Origin: Chloracidobacterium sp.
GTDB taxonomy: Bacteria; Acidobacteriota; Blastocatellia; Pyrinomonadales; Pyrinomonadaceae
Direction of reading: 5' to 3'
NCBI GenBank assembly: GCA_016716365.1
Contig: JADJWM010000018.1
Span: 372,001 to 436,000 of the forward strand
DNA length: 64,000 nt
Below the pieces are notes generated by a model that was not told the DNA's origin, made no database searches, and was given only the letters and a program-made list of their open reading frames with translations. How positions within the stretch are numbered: position 1 is the first letter of the stretch; each line of letters opens with the position of its first letter. This document shows, in pieces, positions 1 through 8,962 of this stretch. The position numbers and the translations under genes were made by a program.

Positions 1-8
1 GTCAAAGG

Positions 9-176
9 TTATCTAGGCGCGAGGTCGTTTTGTGTGCAAACGCTCACCCCGCTTTCGCATGGATCGACCTGTGCTTTGAAGTAATCAACTATGTAGGTCG
101 TGCTGAGATAAGCAAAGTATCCGATCAGAAAACAACAAAGACAGACGGCTATTGTCAGTATCTTGGTCCCTTTCAT
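9..176 (-). CDS. Small single-pass membrane protein, 55 aa, unknown function
   Basis: On the minus strand an ATG at 176-174 is preceded by a strong Shine-Dalgarno (GAGGAGG, about 10 bases upstream) and opens a 55-codon frame ending in TAA at 11-9. Residues 5-30 are a hydrophobic segment rich in Leu, Ile, Cys and Tyr. It is followed by a polar 25-residue tail with two Cys (about positions 40 and 47). The layout suggests one membrane helix, or an uncleaved signal, with an outward-facing tail that could form a disulfide. It is transcribed away from the kinase gene at 474. I do not recognise the family. The support is the excellent ribosome binding site and the plausible protein. Confidence 0.5.
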   Translation of the reverse strand: MKGTKILTIAVCLCCFLIGYFAYLSTTYIVDYFKAQVDPCESGVSVCTQNDLAPR

Positions 177-275
177 TTGTGGCGTCCTCCTCTTCGAGCT
201 GTAGTAATGGAATGATTGCTCTATGAATGGCCAGGCCGACGCCGAACAACTCTTTGATGGACCAAGAATACCATA

Positions 276-289
276 TCCAAAATTTTGGA
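276..289. promoter_or_regulatory. Perfect 14-bp palindrome in a divergent intergenic region
   Basis: TCCAAAATTTTGGA is a perfect palindrome lying between the minus-strand small gene (start 176) and the plus-strand kinase (start 474). It is AT-rich in a GC-rich neighbourhood. It could be a dimeric regulator site, but no regulator is known. The rest of 177-473 shows no convincing gene. Confidence 0.25.
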
Positions 290-473
290 CAAAGCTGAAA
301 TATTTTGTACTTGATCAGTCGGGGAAACCTGTGGTCCATCAGAATGGATCAAGTAGCAGGAACCAAACCCGTTCTAATTCCGTTAATTAAGACAGGTGTT
401 ATATCATCAGAGACGAAATTTGGCAGTTTTGTCTCCTGCAGAGCCGTCGTTCTCCCGGTGAACGGAGCATGCG

Positions 474-2438
474 ATGAAGAGATGTCCTCGATGTGCCACG
501 GCACTCGAACACGACCTGTCAGCATGTCCAGCTTGCGGTCTAAGCGTTGGGGATGTTTCCGCCGAGACCGAGGTCCTTCCTCCCGACCCGCAGGCGGACA
601 CGCCTACGAAACTCGAAACAGGATCAAAGAAAAATCATACGCCCATAACCACGACGGGCGGTTCCGGACGGTTTGTCGCGGGAACTGTGCTGGCGGGCCG
701 CTACCGTGTTGTCGGGCTGATCGGCAAGGGCGGGATGGGCGAGGTCTATAAGGCTGAGGACCTCGAGCTCGAACAGACCGTTGCGCTCAAGTTCCTTCCT
801 GAAGAACTCGCAAAGAACCAGGAACTGCTTCGGCGGTTCCGCGGCGAGGTTCGTAACGCAAGGCAAGTCTCTCACGCAAATGTTTGCCGTGTCTTCGACA
901 TCGGCGAGACTGAGGGCCTGTATTACCTCACAATGGAATACGTCGACGGCGATGACCTGTCGATGCTGCTCAAACGGATCGGCCGCCTGCCGTCCGACAA
1001 GGCGGTCGAGATCTCCCGCCAGATCTGCATGGGCTTGGCCGCAATACATAAGGCCGGCATACTGCACCGCGACCTAAAACCGGCCAACATCATCATCGAC
1101 TCAAAAGGCGAGGCCCGGATAACCGACTTCGGCATCGCGGGCCTTGAGGCTGAGGTTCAGGGAGTCGAGGCAAGGGTCGGCACGCCTGCCTACATGTCGC
1201 CGGAACAGGCTGACGGCAAGGAACTCACGAATCAAAGCGACATCTATTCGCTTGGGTTGCTTCTATACGAGATCTTCACGGGCAAACAGGCCTACGAAGG
1301 CGATTCGGTTCAAGAGCTTCGTGTAAAGCACGCGACGACAACACCCAAGGACCCATCGGACATAGTCGCCGGAATCGACCCGCTTGTTGAGAAGGTCATC
1401 AACCGATGCCTGGAAAAGAGCCCGAAAGACCGCCCCGACTCCGCGTTAAGAGTGGCAATGTCGCTGCCGGGCGGCGATCCTCTTCAGGTCGCCCTCGAAG
1501 CGGGTGAAACCCCTTCGCCAGAAATGGTCGCCGCCGCACCGAAGAACGGCATCCTTAGACCGCGTGTCGCCCTGGCTCTCTTCTCGTCGGTTGTCGCTCT
1601 TTTCGTATTAACGCTTTATTTCATGTCCAACTACTCGGACGCTGCGCTTTCTCCGATCTATAGATCGGCAGACGTACTACGCGAGGACGCACGGTCGGTT
1701 CTCGAGCAGATCGGGTATGAGACTAAGGACAGGCACTGGGTATCAGATCTCGAATTCGACACCGGCTACGATTTCTACGTGACCTTCACGGGAACCGCCG
1801 ACAGTTTGGAACGGTTTAGAACCGGCCAACCGTCTGCGGTCTATTTTTGGTACCGGCAGAGCGGTGATCCCCTTATTCCTGGAGCCACCGCCGAGGTTGC
1901 CGAAGACGACCCGCCACGGACTAACCGCGGTTCCCAATATGTGAAGCTCGATCCCAAGGGACGGCTAATCGAACTTTTTGCCGCTCCAGAACTGTTGTCC
2001 CCGCATTCGCCCGATCGGGCCAGTCCCGACTGGGAGCTTGTTTTCAAGTTAGCAGGGATGGAGCTTTCGAAGTTCGAGGAGTCCGAGTCGGAATGGACAC
2101 CTCCCGTATTCGCGGACACCCGAAGGGCGTGGAAGGGCTACTATGCAGAGCACTCGGACTTCCCGATCCGAATCGAAGCAGCTGGTTATCAAGGTAAGCC
2201 TGTGTTTTTCAGGATCATTCCTCCTTGGGAGGAGGCTCAAGCTGCCGATCCATTCGTTACGTCATTTGACAATGCCGGCACATTCTTGGTCGTCGCGGTC
2301 GGTCTAACTGATCTTTGTTGGAGCAGTGTACCTCTCGATCCGAAATGTCAGGGCGGGCCTTGTAGACCTCCGCGGAGCATCCCGTGGATGCGTATATATA
2401 TTCATTACGTCCGTTCTTTTCCAATTATTCAACGATGA
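474..2438 (+). CDS. Zinc-ribbon Ser/Thr protein kinase (PknB-like), C-terminus lost to a frameshift
   Basis: Membrane-bound Hanks-type kinase. Residues 1-25 form a zinc ribbon (C4, C7, C18, C21). The kinase domain spans about 76-330, with Gly loop GKGGMG (84-89), ATP-binding Lys106, the HRD motif (catalytic D200) and DFG (218-220). All key catalytic residues are present, so it should be active. A single membrane helix lies at about 365-384, followed by an extracytoplasmic region of about 225 residues that I cannot assign. An SD-like GGAG sits about 7 bases before the ATG. The last 43 residues (after about residue 611) look like out-of-frame translation. The +1 frame, open from 2308 to 3204, continues naturally with membrane helices. 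The intact protein would be about 909 aa. The break is either a real mutation or a sequencing error. Confidence 0.85.
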   Translation: MKRCPRCATALEHDLSACPACGLSVGDVSAETEVLPPDPQADTPTKLETGSKKNHTPITTTGGSGRFVAGTVLAGRYRVVGLIGKGGMGEVYKAEDLELEQTVALKFLPEELAKNQELLRRFRGEVRNARQVSHANVCRVFDIGETEGLYYLTMEYVDGDDLSMLLKRIGRLPSDKAVEISRQICMGLAAIHKAGILHRDLKPANIIIDSKGEARITDFGIAGLEAEVQGVEARVGTPAYMSPEQADGKELTNQSDIYSLGLLLYEIFTGKQAYEGDSVQELRVKHATTTPKDPSDIVAGIDPLVEKVINRCLEKSPKDRPDSALRVAMSLPGGDPLQVALEAGETPSPEMVAAAPKNGILRPRVALALFSSVVALFVLTLYFMSNYSDAALSPIYRSADVLREDARSVLEQIGYETKDRHWVSDLEFDTGYDFYVTFTGTADSLERFRTGQPSAVYFWYRQSGDPLIPGATAEVAEDDPPRTNRGSQYVKLDPKGRLIELFAAPELLSPHSPDRASPDWELVFKLAGMELSKFEESESEWTPPVFADTRRAWKGYYAEHSDFPIRIEAAGYQGKPVFFRIIPPWEEAQAADPFVTSFDNAGTFLVVAVGLTDLCWSSVPLDPKCQGGPCRPPRSIPWMRIYIHYVRSFPIIQR

Positions 2439-3204
2439 CCATGTAGCCTCGATCCAAGGTGAGATCAACGCTCTCATATGGATTCTTACAGGCGGTCTTG
2501 TGTTCACGGCGGGCTTCCTATTACTTTCTGTGGCTGTAGAACCGCTCGTTCGGCGATGGTGGCCTGAACTCCTCATCTCCTGGAATAGATTGATCGCCGG
2601 AAGATTCATGGACCCAATGATTGGACGAGACGTTCTGATCGGGATGATCGTTGGGTTAACAAGCATCAATGCCTTCTTTCTGGCTGGTCTTCTAAGGGAT
2701 TACCTGTACGACAAGGATCTGACGCGATACGTAACGAACGGTATCTTCACACTTAATGGCCTTCCCCAATTCATTGCTTGGTTGATCGGAGCGGCACTTT
2801 TTCCGATATTCGCCGCTTTCGGGATCATGACGTTACTGTTGATGTTTTACTTGATCTTCCGCCGCAAGCTGGTCGGAGTGTCCGTGCTCGCAGTTGTTTG
2901 GGCTCTCTTCATTTGCTTGCCTTATATTTTCAACAGAGGAATAGAGGCTTTTCTTTTACAGGCGGTGGTCGTTGCGGCATCCGTATTTGTTTACGCCAGA
3001 TTTGGGCTCTTGACTATATTTGCAAGCACCGCGCTTTTGTACTTTTCGGCGGGCGCGATAACCTTCGATCCAGCGCGGCCGTATTTTGCCCAAAGCTTGG
3101 TTACCGTCGGGATCATCCTCGCATTGGCTGCCTATAGCTTTTACATCTCCCTCGGTGATCAGAAGCTTTTCGGAGGACGCTCGATCGATGAATTGACGGG
3201 TTGA
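2326..3204 (+). CDS. Frameshifted C-terminal membrane region of the preceding kinase
   Basis: This frame is open from 2308 (just after a TAA at 2305-2307) to a stop at 3202-3204, with its first ATG at 2326. It encodes about 290 residues with some six or seven hydrophobic segments (for example the stretches around 2470-2540, 2620-2700, 2780-2860 and 2870-3150). It has no convincing ribosome binding site of its own. It overlaps the tail of the kinase frame by more than 100 bases, and the hydrophobic run begun in the kinase frame (FLVVAVGL) continues here. It is best read as the missing polytopic C-terminal half of the kinase, giving a kinase, sensor and multi-helix membrane architecture. A free-standing membrane protein is possible but less likely. 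Confidence 0.6.
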   Translation: MYLSIRNVRAGLVDLRGASRGCVYIFITSVLFQLFNDDHVASIQGEINALIWILTGGLVFTAGFLLLSVAVEPLVRRWWPELLISWNRLIAGRFMDPMIGRDVLIGMIVGLTSINAFFLAGLLRDYLYDKDLTRYVTNGIFTLNGLPQFIAWLIGAALFPIFAAFGIMTLLLMFYLIFRRKLVGVSVLAVVWALFICLPYIFNRGIEAFLLQAVVVAASVFVYARFGLLTIFASTALLYFSAGAITFDPARPYFAQSLVTVGIILALAAYSFYISLGDQKLFGGRSIDELTG

Positions 3205-3266
3205 AGGCTAAGCAGTTAGGTCGAAGTCTGTGCTTTAGTATCTTATATTCTAGTTCTTGCATCGTT

Positions 3267-4646
3267 ATGAAAACACTTATTAAAAACGGCCGCGTCATCA
3301 CCGCGGTCGATGACTACACCGCGGATATATTCATCGATGGCGAAACAGTTTCGATGATCGGAAAGTCACTCGACATCGAAGCCGACGTCACGATTGACGC
3401 AAAGGACAAGCTCGTCATTCCCGGCGGGATCGATCCGCATACGCATATGGAGCTGCCGTTTGGCGGGACGCAGTCGTCGGACGATTTCTTTACCGGAACG
3501 CGAGCGGCGGCCCACGGCGGGACGACCACGATCATCGATTTTGCCGTGCAGAACAAGGGCGAATCGATGATCCAAGGCGTCGACAACTGGCACGCCAAGG
3601 CCGAAGGGAAGACGTGCATCGATTACGGCTTTCACCTGATAACGACCGAGTTCGAAGACGGCCAGGTTGAGGAAATGTACACGCTGATGGACGAGGGCGT
3701 GACCTCATTCAAGCTGTTTATGGCTTATCCCGGCGTGTTCCTGGCGGATGATGCAACGATCTTTCGGGCGATGTCGGCGGCGGGAAAACGCGGCGGGCTG
3801 GTCTGCATGCACGCCGAGAACGGCATCGTCATCAACGAGATCATCAAGCGCTTCCTCGCCGACGGACGGACCGCTCCGAAGTATCACGCACTGACGCGGC
3901 CGACCATCGCTGAAGCCGAGGGCGTTCATCGCGCGATCGCGATCGCCGAGATGGCCGAATCGCCGGTCTACATTGTTCATCTAAGCTGCACAGATGCTTT
4001 GAACCAGGTGCGGCAGGCGAGAGATCGCGGCATACCGGCGTTTGCCGAAACCTGTCCGCAGTATCTCTTTCACAATATCGAAGATTATGGGGACGGCTGG
4101 GACGGTGCGAAATACGTGATGACGCCGCCGCTGCGCGAAAAGCACAACAACGCCGACCTGTGGCGCGGCCTGAAGATGGACGACCTGCAGGTGATCTCGA
4201 CCGACCATTGCCCGTTCTGTATGAAGGAGCAAAAGGAACTCGGCATCGGCGATTTCACCAAGATCCCCAACGGTGCCCCCGGTGTCGAAAACCGCCTCGC
4301 TCTTATCTACAACGGCGGCGTTGTTGAAAATCGCATCTCGTTAAACCGCTTTGTCGAACTCACCTCGACCGCCGCGGCGAAGATGTTCGGAATGTTCCCG
4401 AAAAAGGGCACGATCGCGGTCGGATCGGATGCGGACATCGTCATCTTCGACCCCAACGGCGAGACGACATTCGGCGTTGAAAATGAACACATGAACGTCG
4501 ACTATTCCTCCTACGAAGGCTGGAAGATCAAAGGCAAAGTAGAGACCGTCCTCTCACGCGGCCGCGTCATCATCGAGAACGGCGAACACACCGGCAAACA
4601 GGGCGACGGGCAGTTTCTGCGGCGGGGTGAGTGTGTGCAAATATAG
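3267..4646 (+). CDS. hydA: Dihydropyrimidinase / D-hydantoinase
   Basis: Cyclic amidohydrolase of 459 aa, the usual length of the family. It opens 5,6-dihydrouracil or dihydrothymine to the N-carbamoyl-beta-amino acid, step two of reductive pyrimidine degradation. The binuclear metal site is complete: H58 and H60 (DPHTH), the Lys to be carboxylated (K149 in TSFKLFMAYP), H182, H238 and D313 (STDHCPF). The start chosen is the ATG at 3267, giving the classic beginning MKTLIKNGRV. An in-frame ATG 22 codons upstream gives an atypical extension. No clear SD precedes 3267, so initiation may be near-leaderless. The pathway partners NCS1 transporter, ureidopropionase, PreT and PreA lie at 18-30 kb on the same strand. 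Substrate choice between hydantoin and dihydropyrimidine rests on that context. Confidence 0.93.
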   Translation: MKTLIKNGRVITAVDDYTADIFIDGETVSMIGKSLDIEADVTIDAKDKLVIPGGIDPHTHMELPFGGTQSSDDFFTGTRAAAHGGTTTIIDFAVQNKGESMIQGVDNWHAKAEGKTCIDYGFHLITTEFEDGQVEEMYTLMDEGVTSFKLFMAYPGVFLADDATIFRAMSAAGKRGGLVCMHAENGIVINEIIKRFLADGRTAPKYHALTRPTIAEAEGVHRAIAIAEMAESPVYIVHLSCTDALNQVRQARDRGIPAFAETCPQYLFHNIEDYGDGWDGAKYVMTPPLREKHNNADLWRGLKMDDLQVISTDHCPFCMKEQKELGIGDFTKIPNGAPGVENRLALIYNGGVVENRISLNRFVELTSTAAAKMFGMFPKKGTIAVGSDADIVIFDPNGETTFGVENEHMNVDYSSYEGWKIKGKVETVLSRGRVIIENGEHTGKQGDGQFLRRGECVQI

Positions 4647-4660
4647 ATCCGGTCTAGAGT

Positions 4661-5038
4661 ATGGACAAGGAATTCAGCGTTGAACATCGCGAGGACCACA
4701 TTCGCATCGAGTTGGGCCCTGATTTCGAGGTCAAACCCGAATACGAGGATGCATTCTGGCAACGACTTGGCGATGCTTGCCAAATGTACGATACGCGCCG
4801 GGTCCTTGTCGAGGGCTTCGTGCCGAAGGGGGAACGGACGACCGACGAGATCGTCAGCGCGGGCCGAAGGACGTCAGCGATACCCCATCTGTGGCTTGCG
4901 TTCCACCTGGAAAATTTTGAACGAACTGAGCAAAGCGAGCTGTACGAAGTGATCGCGGCCTCCAGCGGTGTGCGTGTCAAGTTCTTTTCCGATGCAGAGA
5001 ATGCTCTGCGCTGGCTCCGCGCGAACACCCCGAAATAG
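4661..5038 (+). CDS. Conserved small protein, 125 aa, paralog of 17601-18026
   Basis: Soluble protein with no signal peptide or membrane helix, starting 14 bases after the dihydropyrimidinase stop and probably in its operon. It aligns without gaps to the protein at 17601-18026 over about 115 residues, with close to half the positions identical by hand count. Shared blocks include RVLVEG, LWLAF, SELYE, GVRVKFFS and the WLR motif near the end. The alternation of short strands and helices, and the central VLVEG strand, are reminiscent of STAS/SpoIIAA-like folds, but that is only an impression. Both copies sit directly beside pyrimidine-degradation genes. Function unknown. Confidence 0.75.
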   Translation: MDKEFSVEHREDHIRIELGPDFEVKPEYEDAFWQRLGDACQMYDTRRVLVEGFVPKGERTTDEIVSAGRRTSAIPHLWLAFHLENFERTEQSELYEVIAASSGVRVKFFSDAENALRWLRANTPK

Positions 5039-5109
5039 GCCGACGGACAATTCCTCAAACGCGGAGCCTGTGCTAATTTGTAGCGACTAAGAAGGTACCA
5101 AACGACAAC

Positions 5110-6207
5110 ATGGGCGAAGGGATCAAGGTCGGCTCATCGATCGGGCACTATCGTATTGTCTCCAGGATCGGCGCCGGGGGAATGGGCGAGGTTTATCTTG
5201 CGCAGGATACAAGGCTCGACCGCCAGGTTGCATTGAAGGTGCTTCTCGATGAAGTTGCCGGTGACGAGGAACGCGTCCGCCGGTTCGTCCAGGAGGCAAA
5301 GGCCGCGTCGGCGCTGAATCACCCGAACATACTGACAGTTTTTGAGATCGGTATGTTTGAAGGCTCGCACTACATCGCGACGGAATTTATCAAGGGCGTG
5401 ACCTTACGCGAGCGGATGCGGATTGGCGGCCTCGGCTTGGACGAAGCGCTCGGGATTGCCATTCAAACCGCCGCCGCCCTCGGGGCGGCCCACGAAGCCG
5501 GTATCATACACCGCGATATCAAACCCGACAACATAATCATCCGCGACGACGGGCTGGTGAAGGTCCTGGATTTCGGCCTCGCCAAGCTGACCGAAAAACT
5601 AGATGCAAATTCCGACTCGGAGGATGCGACCAAGACCCTCTTCAATACACAGCCGGGCGTGGTAATGGGAACGGTGGCCTATATGTCGCCCGAACAGGCT
5701 CGCGGTCAAAAACTCGACCCCCGAAGCGATATTTTCAGTCTGGGGATCGTTATGTACGAGCTGTTCACCGGAAAGAGGCCGTTCGAAGGCGAGAGCAGCG
5801 CCGATCTTATCAGCGCGATACTTAAGGACGAACCTCCGTCGCTGCGGCAATTGGCTCCTGATCTACCCCGTCAGCTCGAACGGATCGTCGATAAGGTTCT
5901 GCGCAAGGATTGTGAAAACCGCTATCAGCACGTTAAGGATCTAGAGATCGACCTCGGGGATCTGCGTGACGAACTAAAATTCGAAGCAAAACTCAACAAG
6001 CCGACCGAACAAACGATGGTCGCGCAACAAACAGGTACCGAGGGACCTCGGCCGACCCTGACAGAAAGCATCTCAACGACCCGTCGCTTCACGTTGCTTC
6101 ACGCGATCATTTTCGGTCTTGTCGCTGCCGGGTTGATCGTGGGAGCGTGGTTTTTCCGTGCGAGTTTCGGGGACGGCCCCAAACGCCGCAAATATCAAAA
6201 CGACTGA
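5110..6207 (+). CDS. Ser/Thr protein kinase (PknB-like), separated from its TolB-like domain by a frameshift
   Basis: The kinase domain spans residues 14-290, with Gly loop GAGGMG (21-26), Lys43, HRD (134-136) and DFG (154-156), so catalysis should be intact. A membrane helix lies at about 330-350, after a Thr-rich linker. An AAGAAGG-like SD precedes the ATG. The frame ends only about ten residues after the helix with a basic nonsense tail. The TolB/PD40 region continues in the next frame from about 6175. Deleting one base in the GGGG (6169-6172) or CCCC (6177-6180) run would fuse the two into a protein of about 978 aa. That kinase-TM-PD40 architecture is common in Acidobacteriota. The stimulus is unknown. 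Confidence 0.85.
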   Translation: MGEGIKVGSSIGHYRIVSRIGAGGMGEVYLAQDTRLDRQVALKVLLDEVAGDEERVRRFVQEAKAASALNHPNILTVFEIGMFEGSHYIATEFIKGVTLRERMRIGGLGLDEALGIAIQTAAALGAAHEAGIIHRDIKPDNIIIRDDGLVKVLDFGLAKLTEKLDANSDSEDATKTLFNTQPGVVMGTVAYMSPEQARGQKLDPRSDIFSLGIVMYELFTGKRPFEGESSADLISAILKDEPPSLRQLAPDLPRQLERIVDKVLRKDCENRYQHVKDLEIDLGDLRDELKFEAKLNKPTEQTMVAQQTGTEGPRPTLTESISTTRRFTLLHAIIFGLVAAGLIVGAWFFRASFGDGPKRRKYQND

Positions 6208-8047
6208 GCTTGCCAGCTGGTCCAGTGCCGCCGGTGAACTTTTCAGCAACGCCGCTTTCGCGCCTGACGGCAAATTGATCGCGTTCTCATCGACAAGGTC
6301 AGGCACGAAGAATATATGGGTAACTCAGGGCACTTCCAGCGAACCGATACAAGTAACAAACGACGCATTTTCGAACAAAGACCCGATCTGGTCGCCAAAA
6401 GGTGATGAGATCGCGTATTTCTCTGAGAAAGGAAACGTCTCCGACGGCCGCACTAATTCAACCGGAGTCTGGCGGGTTTCGGCGCTTGGCGGCACACCAA
6501 GGTCGGTCGGAGCGATCAGCGACGGCAGCGCCGAACTTCGCCGTTGGACGGCGAGCGGAAAGATCTACTTTGAGTCGGCTGGCAACCTCCACGCGCTCGA
6601 CATCAATTCGGGTCTTTCCGAAAGGGTCACCGCGCTCGATCCGGAGTTGGGTAAGGTCGATTCGATAACGATCTCAGCGGACGAGAATTCGATCGCATAC
6701 ATCAGGATCAAAGATGGAACATGGCAGTTATTCACAAGCGATCTTGCCAACTCGCGGCCATCCAGGATCGCCGACGGGACGGGCGATGTAGGCGGATTTG
6801 CGTGGCTTCCGGATAAGAACAGATTCTTCCTGAGCCTGATGGTAGACGGTGTCTTTCAGGTCTTCGTTATCGAAGGATCCGGAAGACCTGTGCGGATCAC
6901 CTCAACAGAAAGCGATAGCATCGTCCTGGACCCGTCGCCCGACGGAACGTCGATAATCGTCAGTTCCGCAAAGGAAGAATCGGATATTTGGCGGGTGATG
7001 GTCGCCGATTCCGCAGAATCGCCTGTTTCGCGCAGCGTCAATGCCGAACTGTGGCCGGCCGTATCGCCCGATAGCACGCGGATCGTTTTTCAATCAGCCA
7101 AGAATCTAAGTCGCGGCAATAAGTTGTTTGAAACGGCTCTGATGGTCAAATCCCTTGCTTCCCGCGATGATTCACCGACTCAACTTGCTGAAAAGGGGTT
7201 TTTAGCAACATGGTCGCCTGACGGTTCCGCGATCGCATTTCTCCAAAAACATGTCGACGGGCCTGAGTTATGGGTCGCTAATCCTAACGGCGGCGGCGAA
7301 AGGAAGTTGGCATCGGGCGGCATCCCGATGATCGGTTATTCCGTTTCGCCGTATAACTATACGGAGGCAAAGGCCTTTTCGTGGTCACCCGACAGTTCAA
7401 AGATCGCTTATGTTTCAAACCGCAGTGGTGCAGCAAGCATCTGGGCTGTCTCTGCCCGCGACGGATCGGACGCTGCTCTGACCACCGACCTGGGTGCGGA
7501 TCACTCGGTCTATAGTCCGGCATGGTCTTCCGATGGCAAAAGGCTTGCCTTTCTTAGTCAAAAGCTAACACCCGATGCCAACGGAAAAAACCGCAAGAAG
7601 CTCAATATTATTGATGTTGCCAGCGGTAACAATTCGGTTGTCTTTGAAACCGATAAGATCACTCGCTTCTTAGGTTGGACTGACGATGAAAACGGCCTTA
7701 TTATCGCGGAAACGGAGAGAACAAGCGGACTCCCGCCGGAAATTGCCTTGAAACGAATTGCGATAGGCACCGGCGAGGAAACCTCGATCGACCGGCTTAA
7801 GAATGCCTATTATTACAATATTGTTCTTTCGGCTGATAGAAAATTGTTGGCGTTCGCGGCCCGGAATGATGACATAGACGATATTTGGGTCGTGTCGTCG
7901 AGAGGCGGGGGGCTAAAGAAACTGACAAGCAATAATGACTCCGCCTTGTATTTTTCCAGGCTGGCCTGGCTGCCCGATGGCAGCGCCGTCGTTTTCGGCA
8001 AGCAAACGCGATTCAGTTTGCTTTCAATAATCACCGGGATCGAATGA
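6158..8047 (+). CDS. TolB/PD40 beta-propeller region, C-terminal part of the kinase above
   Basis: About 620 residues made of repeated WD40-like PD40 units (recurring WSPDGS, FSPDG and SPDSS with IAF or IAY strands), as in TolB propellers. Two propellers could be accommodated. The frame opens at a GTG (6158) inside the end of the kinase frame and has neither an SD nor a signal peptide. That fits the output or sensor half of the frameshifted kinase rather than an independent exported protein. The region would lie outside the cytoplasmic membrane. Coding signal is continuous to the TGA at 8045-8047. Confidence 0.75.
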   Translation: MRVSGTAPNAANIKTTELASWSSAAGELFSNAAFAPDGKLIAFSSTRSGTKNIWVTQGTSSEPIQVTNDAFSNKDPIWSPKGDEIAYFSEKGNVSDGRTNSTGVWRVSALGGTPRSVGAISDGSAELRRWTASGKIYFESAGNLHALDINSGLSERVTALDPELGKVDSITISADENSIAYIRIKDGTWQLFTSDLANSRPSRIADGTGDVGGFAWLPDKNRFFLSLMVDGVFQVFVIEGSGRPVRITSTESDSIVLDPSPDGTSIIVSSAKEESDIWRVMVADSAESPVSRSVNAELWPAVSPDSTRIVFQSAKNLSRGNKLFETALMVKSLASRDDSPTQLAEKGFLATWSPDGSAIAFLQKHVDGPELWVANPNGGGERKLASGGIPMIGYSVSPYNYTEAKAFSWSPDSSKIAYVSNRSGAASIWAVSARDGSDAALTTDLGADHSVYSPAWSSDGKRLAFLSQKLTPDANGKNRKKLNIIDVASGNNSVVFETDKITRFLGWTDDENGLIIAETERTSGLPPEIALKRIAIGTGEETSIDRLKNAYYYNIVLSADRKLLAFAARNDDIDDIWVVSSRGGGLKKLTSNNDSALYFSRLAWLPDGSAVVFGKQTRFSLLSIITGIE

Positions 8048-8419
8048 ATTGGTTGCAAGGCTGATGAGATCGAGGCTGATCCAAAACGGAACCGCGATCC
8101 AGGGGATATTCGCCCCGGGCATGTTGGCTCGCATGCTCGTGCCGCACGGCCTTTAGGCAAAGGATGCCGTCGCGACCATGATAAGGGCCCTTTAGACCCG
8201 CTGAATAGGGACGCCACGCGCACTCATCTGCAGTCGGAAGGGCGTTTCAGGGCGGGCCAAATCAAATTTGACGTTGTCTTCATTCCGTGTCGAGATGGGT
8301 GTATTATCAACTCGACCCTTCCACGAGGAACACCCAAGCGCTAGTTGTTGTACTTATTCCGCGGTCGACCGAACTCAGGTTCGTTCGTCCCAAACGTTTC
8401 GGACAAGAAAGGAGGAAAG
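8048..8419. other. Intergenic region with no recognised gene
   Basis: This stretch of 372 bases separates the kinase/TolB gene from the BON protein. I see no credible coding frame on either strand. A TTGACG lies at 8268-8273 and a TATTAT at 8302-8307, but their spacing (28 bases) is wrong for a sigma-70 promoter. It presumably holds the promoter for 8420. Confidence 0.4.
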
Positions 8420-8962
8420 ATGATCACTCGAGCCAATATGCCCACAAAAATGATGCTGCTGAGCGTCGCGGTTCTTGTTGCGATCTTTGCTATCGCCCAG
8501 CCCGCGTTTGCTCAATGCGATAAGTTGAGCGACGCTGAGATCGTCGCCAATATCTACGAAAAGATCAACAAAGACGGTAGCTTAAAATCACAGGTTTCAC
8601 ACATCAACGTGGTCGGGGTCGCCGACCTCGCGACCGTAAAGTTCCAGGGCTGGACTAATAGCAAGAGCGACTACGATAAGGTACTCAACATTGCCTTGAG
8701 CCTGAAGTGCCTAAAGGTGAATGTAAATCAATTCGAGTCGGCTCCACCCGCTGAGAATAGTCAGCAGCGGGTCGAGGGTGGCTGTGCGCCCGGTACAAAA
8801 GCATGTGGCGATGTGTGCATTCCCGAGGGCGACCCATGCAATATCGGCGGTCGGATGAGTATTTTCAACACGTGTCGTTTTGATCAATATACCTCGCTCG
8901 TGTTTCTAGCACCGGCCGCTGCCGCCGACGAAGGTTGGGGCGTGCCAAACCCCCTGCGGTGA
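8420..8962 (+). CDS. Exported BON-domain protein with Cys-rich tail
   Basis: Protein of 180 aa. The ATG at 8420 has a near-perfect SD (AAGGAGG, 6 bases upstream), which decides against longer upstream starts. Residues 1-31 are a signal peptide ending in PAFA-Q. A BON-like domain follows (about 36-105: helix-strand pattern with VVGVADLATVKFQG), the fold typically found in periplasmic or outer-membrane attachment proteins such as OsmY. A small Cys-rich module (CAPGTKACGDVCIP..PC) lies at about 120-142. The last 35 residues (after CNIGG) have a different flavour (AAAADEGWG) and may come from a frameshift or insertion. The true C-terminus is uncertain. Confidence 0.7.
   Translation: MITRANMPTKMMLLSVAVLVAIFAIAQPAFAQCDKLSDAEIVANIYEKINKDGSLKSQVSHINVVGVADLATVKFQGWTNSKSDYDKVLNIALSLKCLKVNVNQFESAPPAENSQQRVEGGCAPGTKACGDVCIPEGDPCNIGGRMSIFNTCRFDQYTSLVFLAPAAAADEGWGVPNPLR

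Noticed and set aside
30..215. 61-codon plus-strand frame at the window start
   Set aside because: No ribosome site, and it overlaps the minus-strand frame at 9-176, which has a strong SD.
8268..8307. TTGACG ... TATTAT as a promoter for the BON gene
   Set aside because: The 28-base spacing is incompatible with a sigma-70 promoter.
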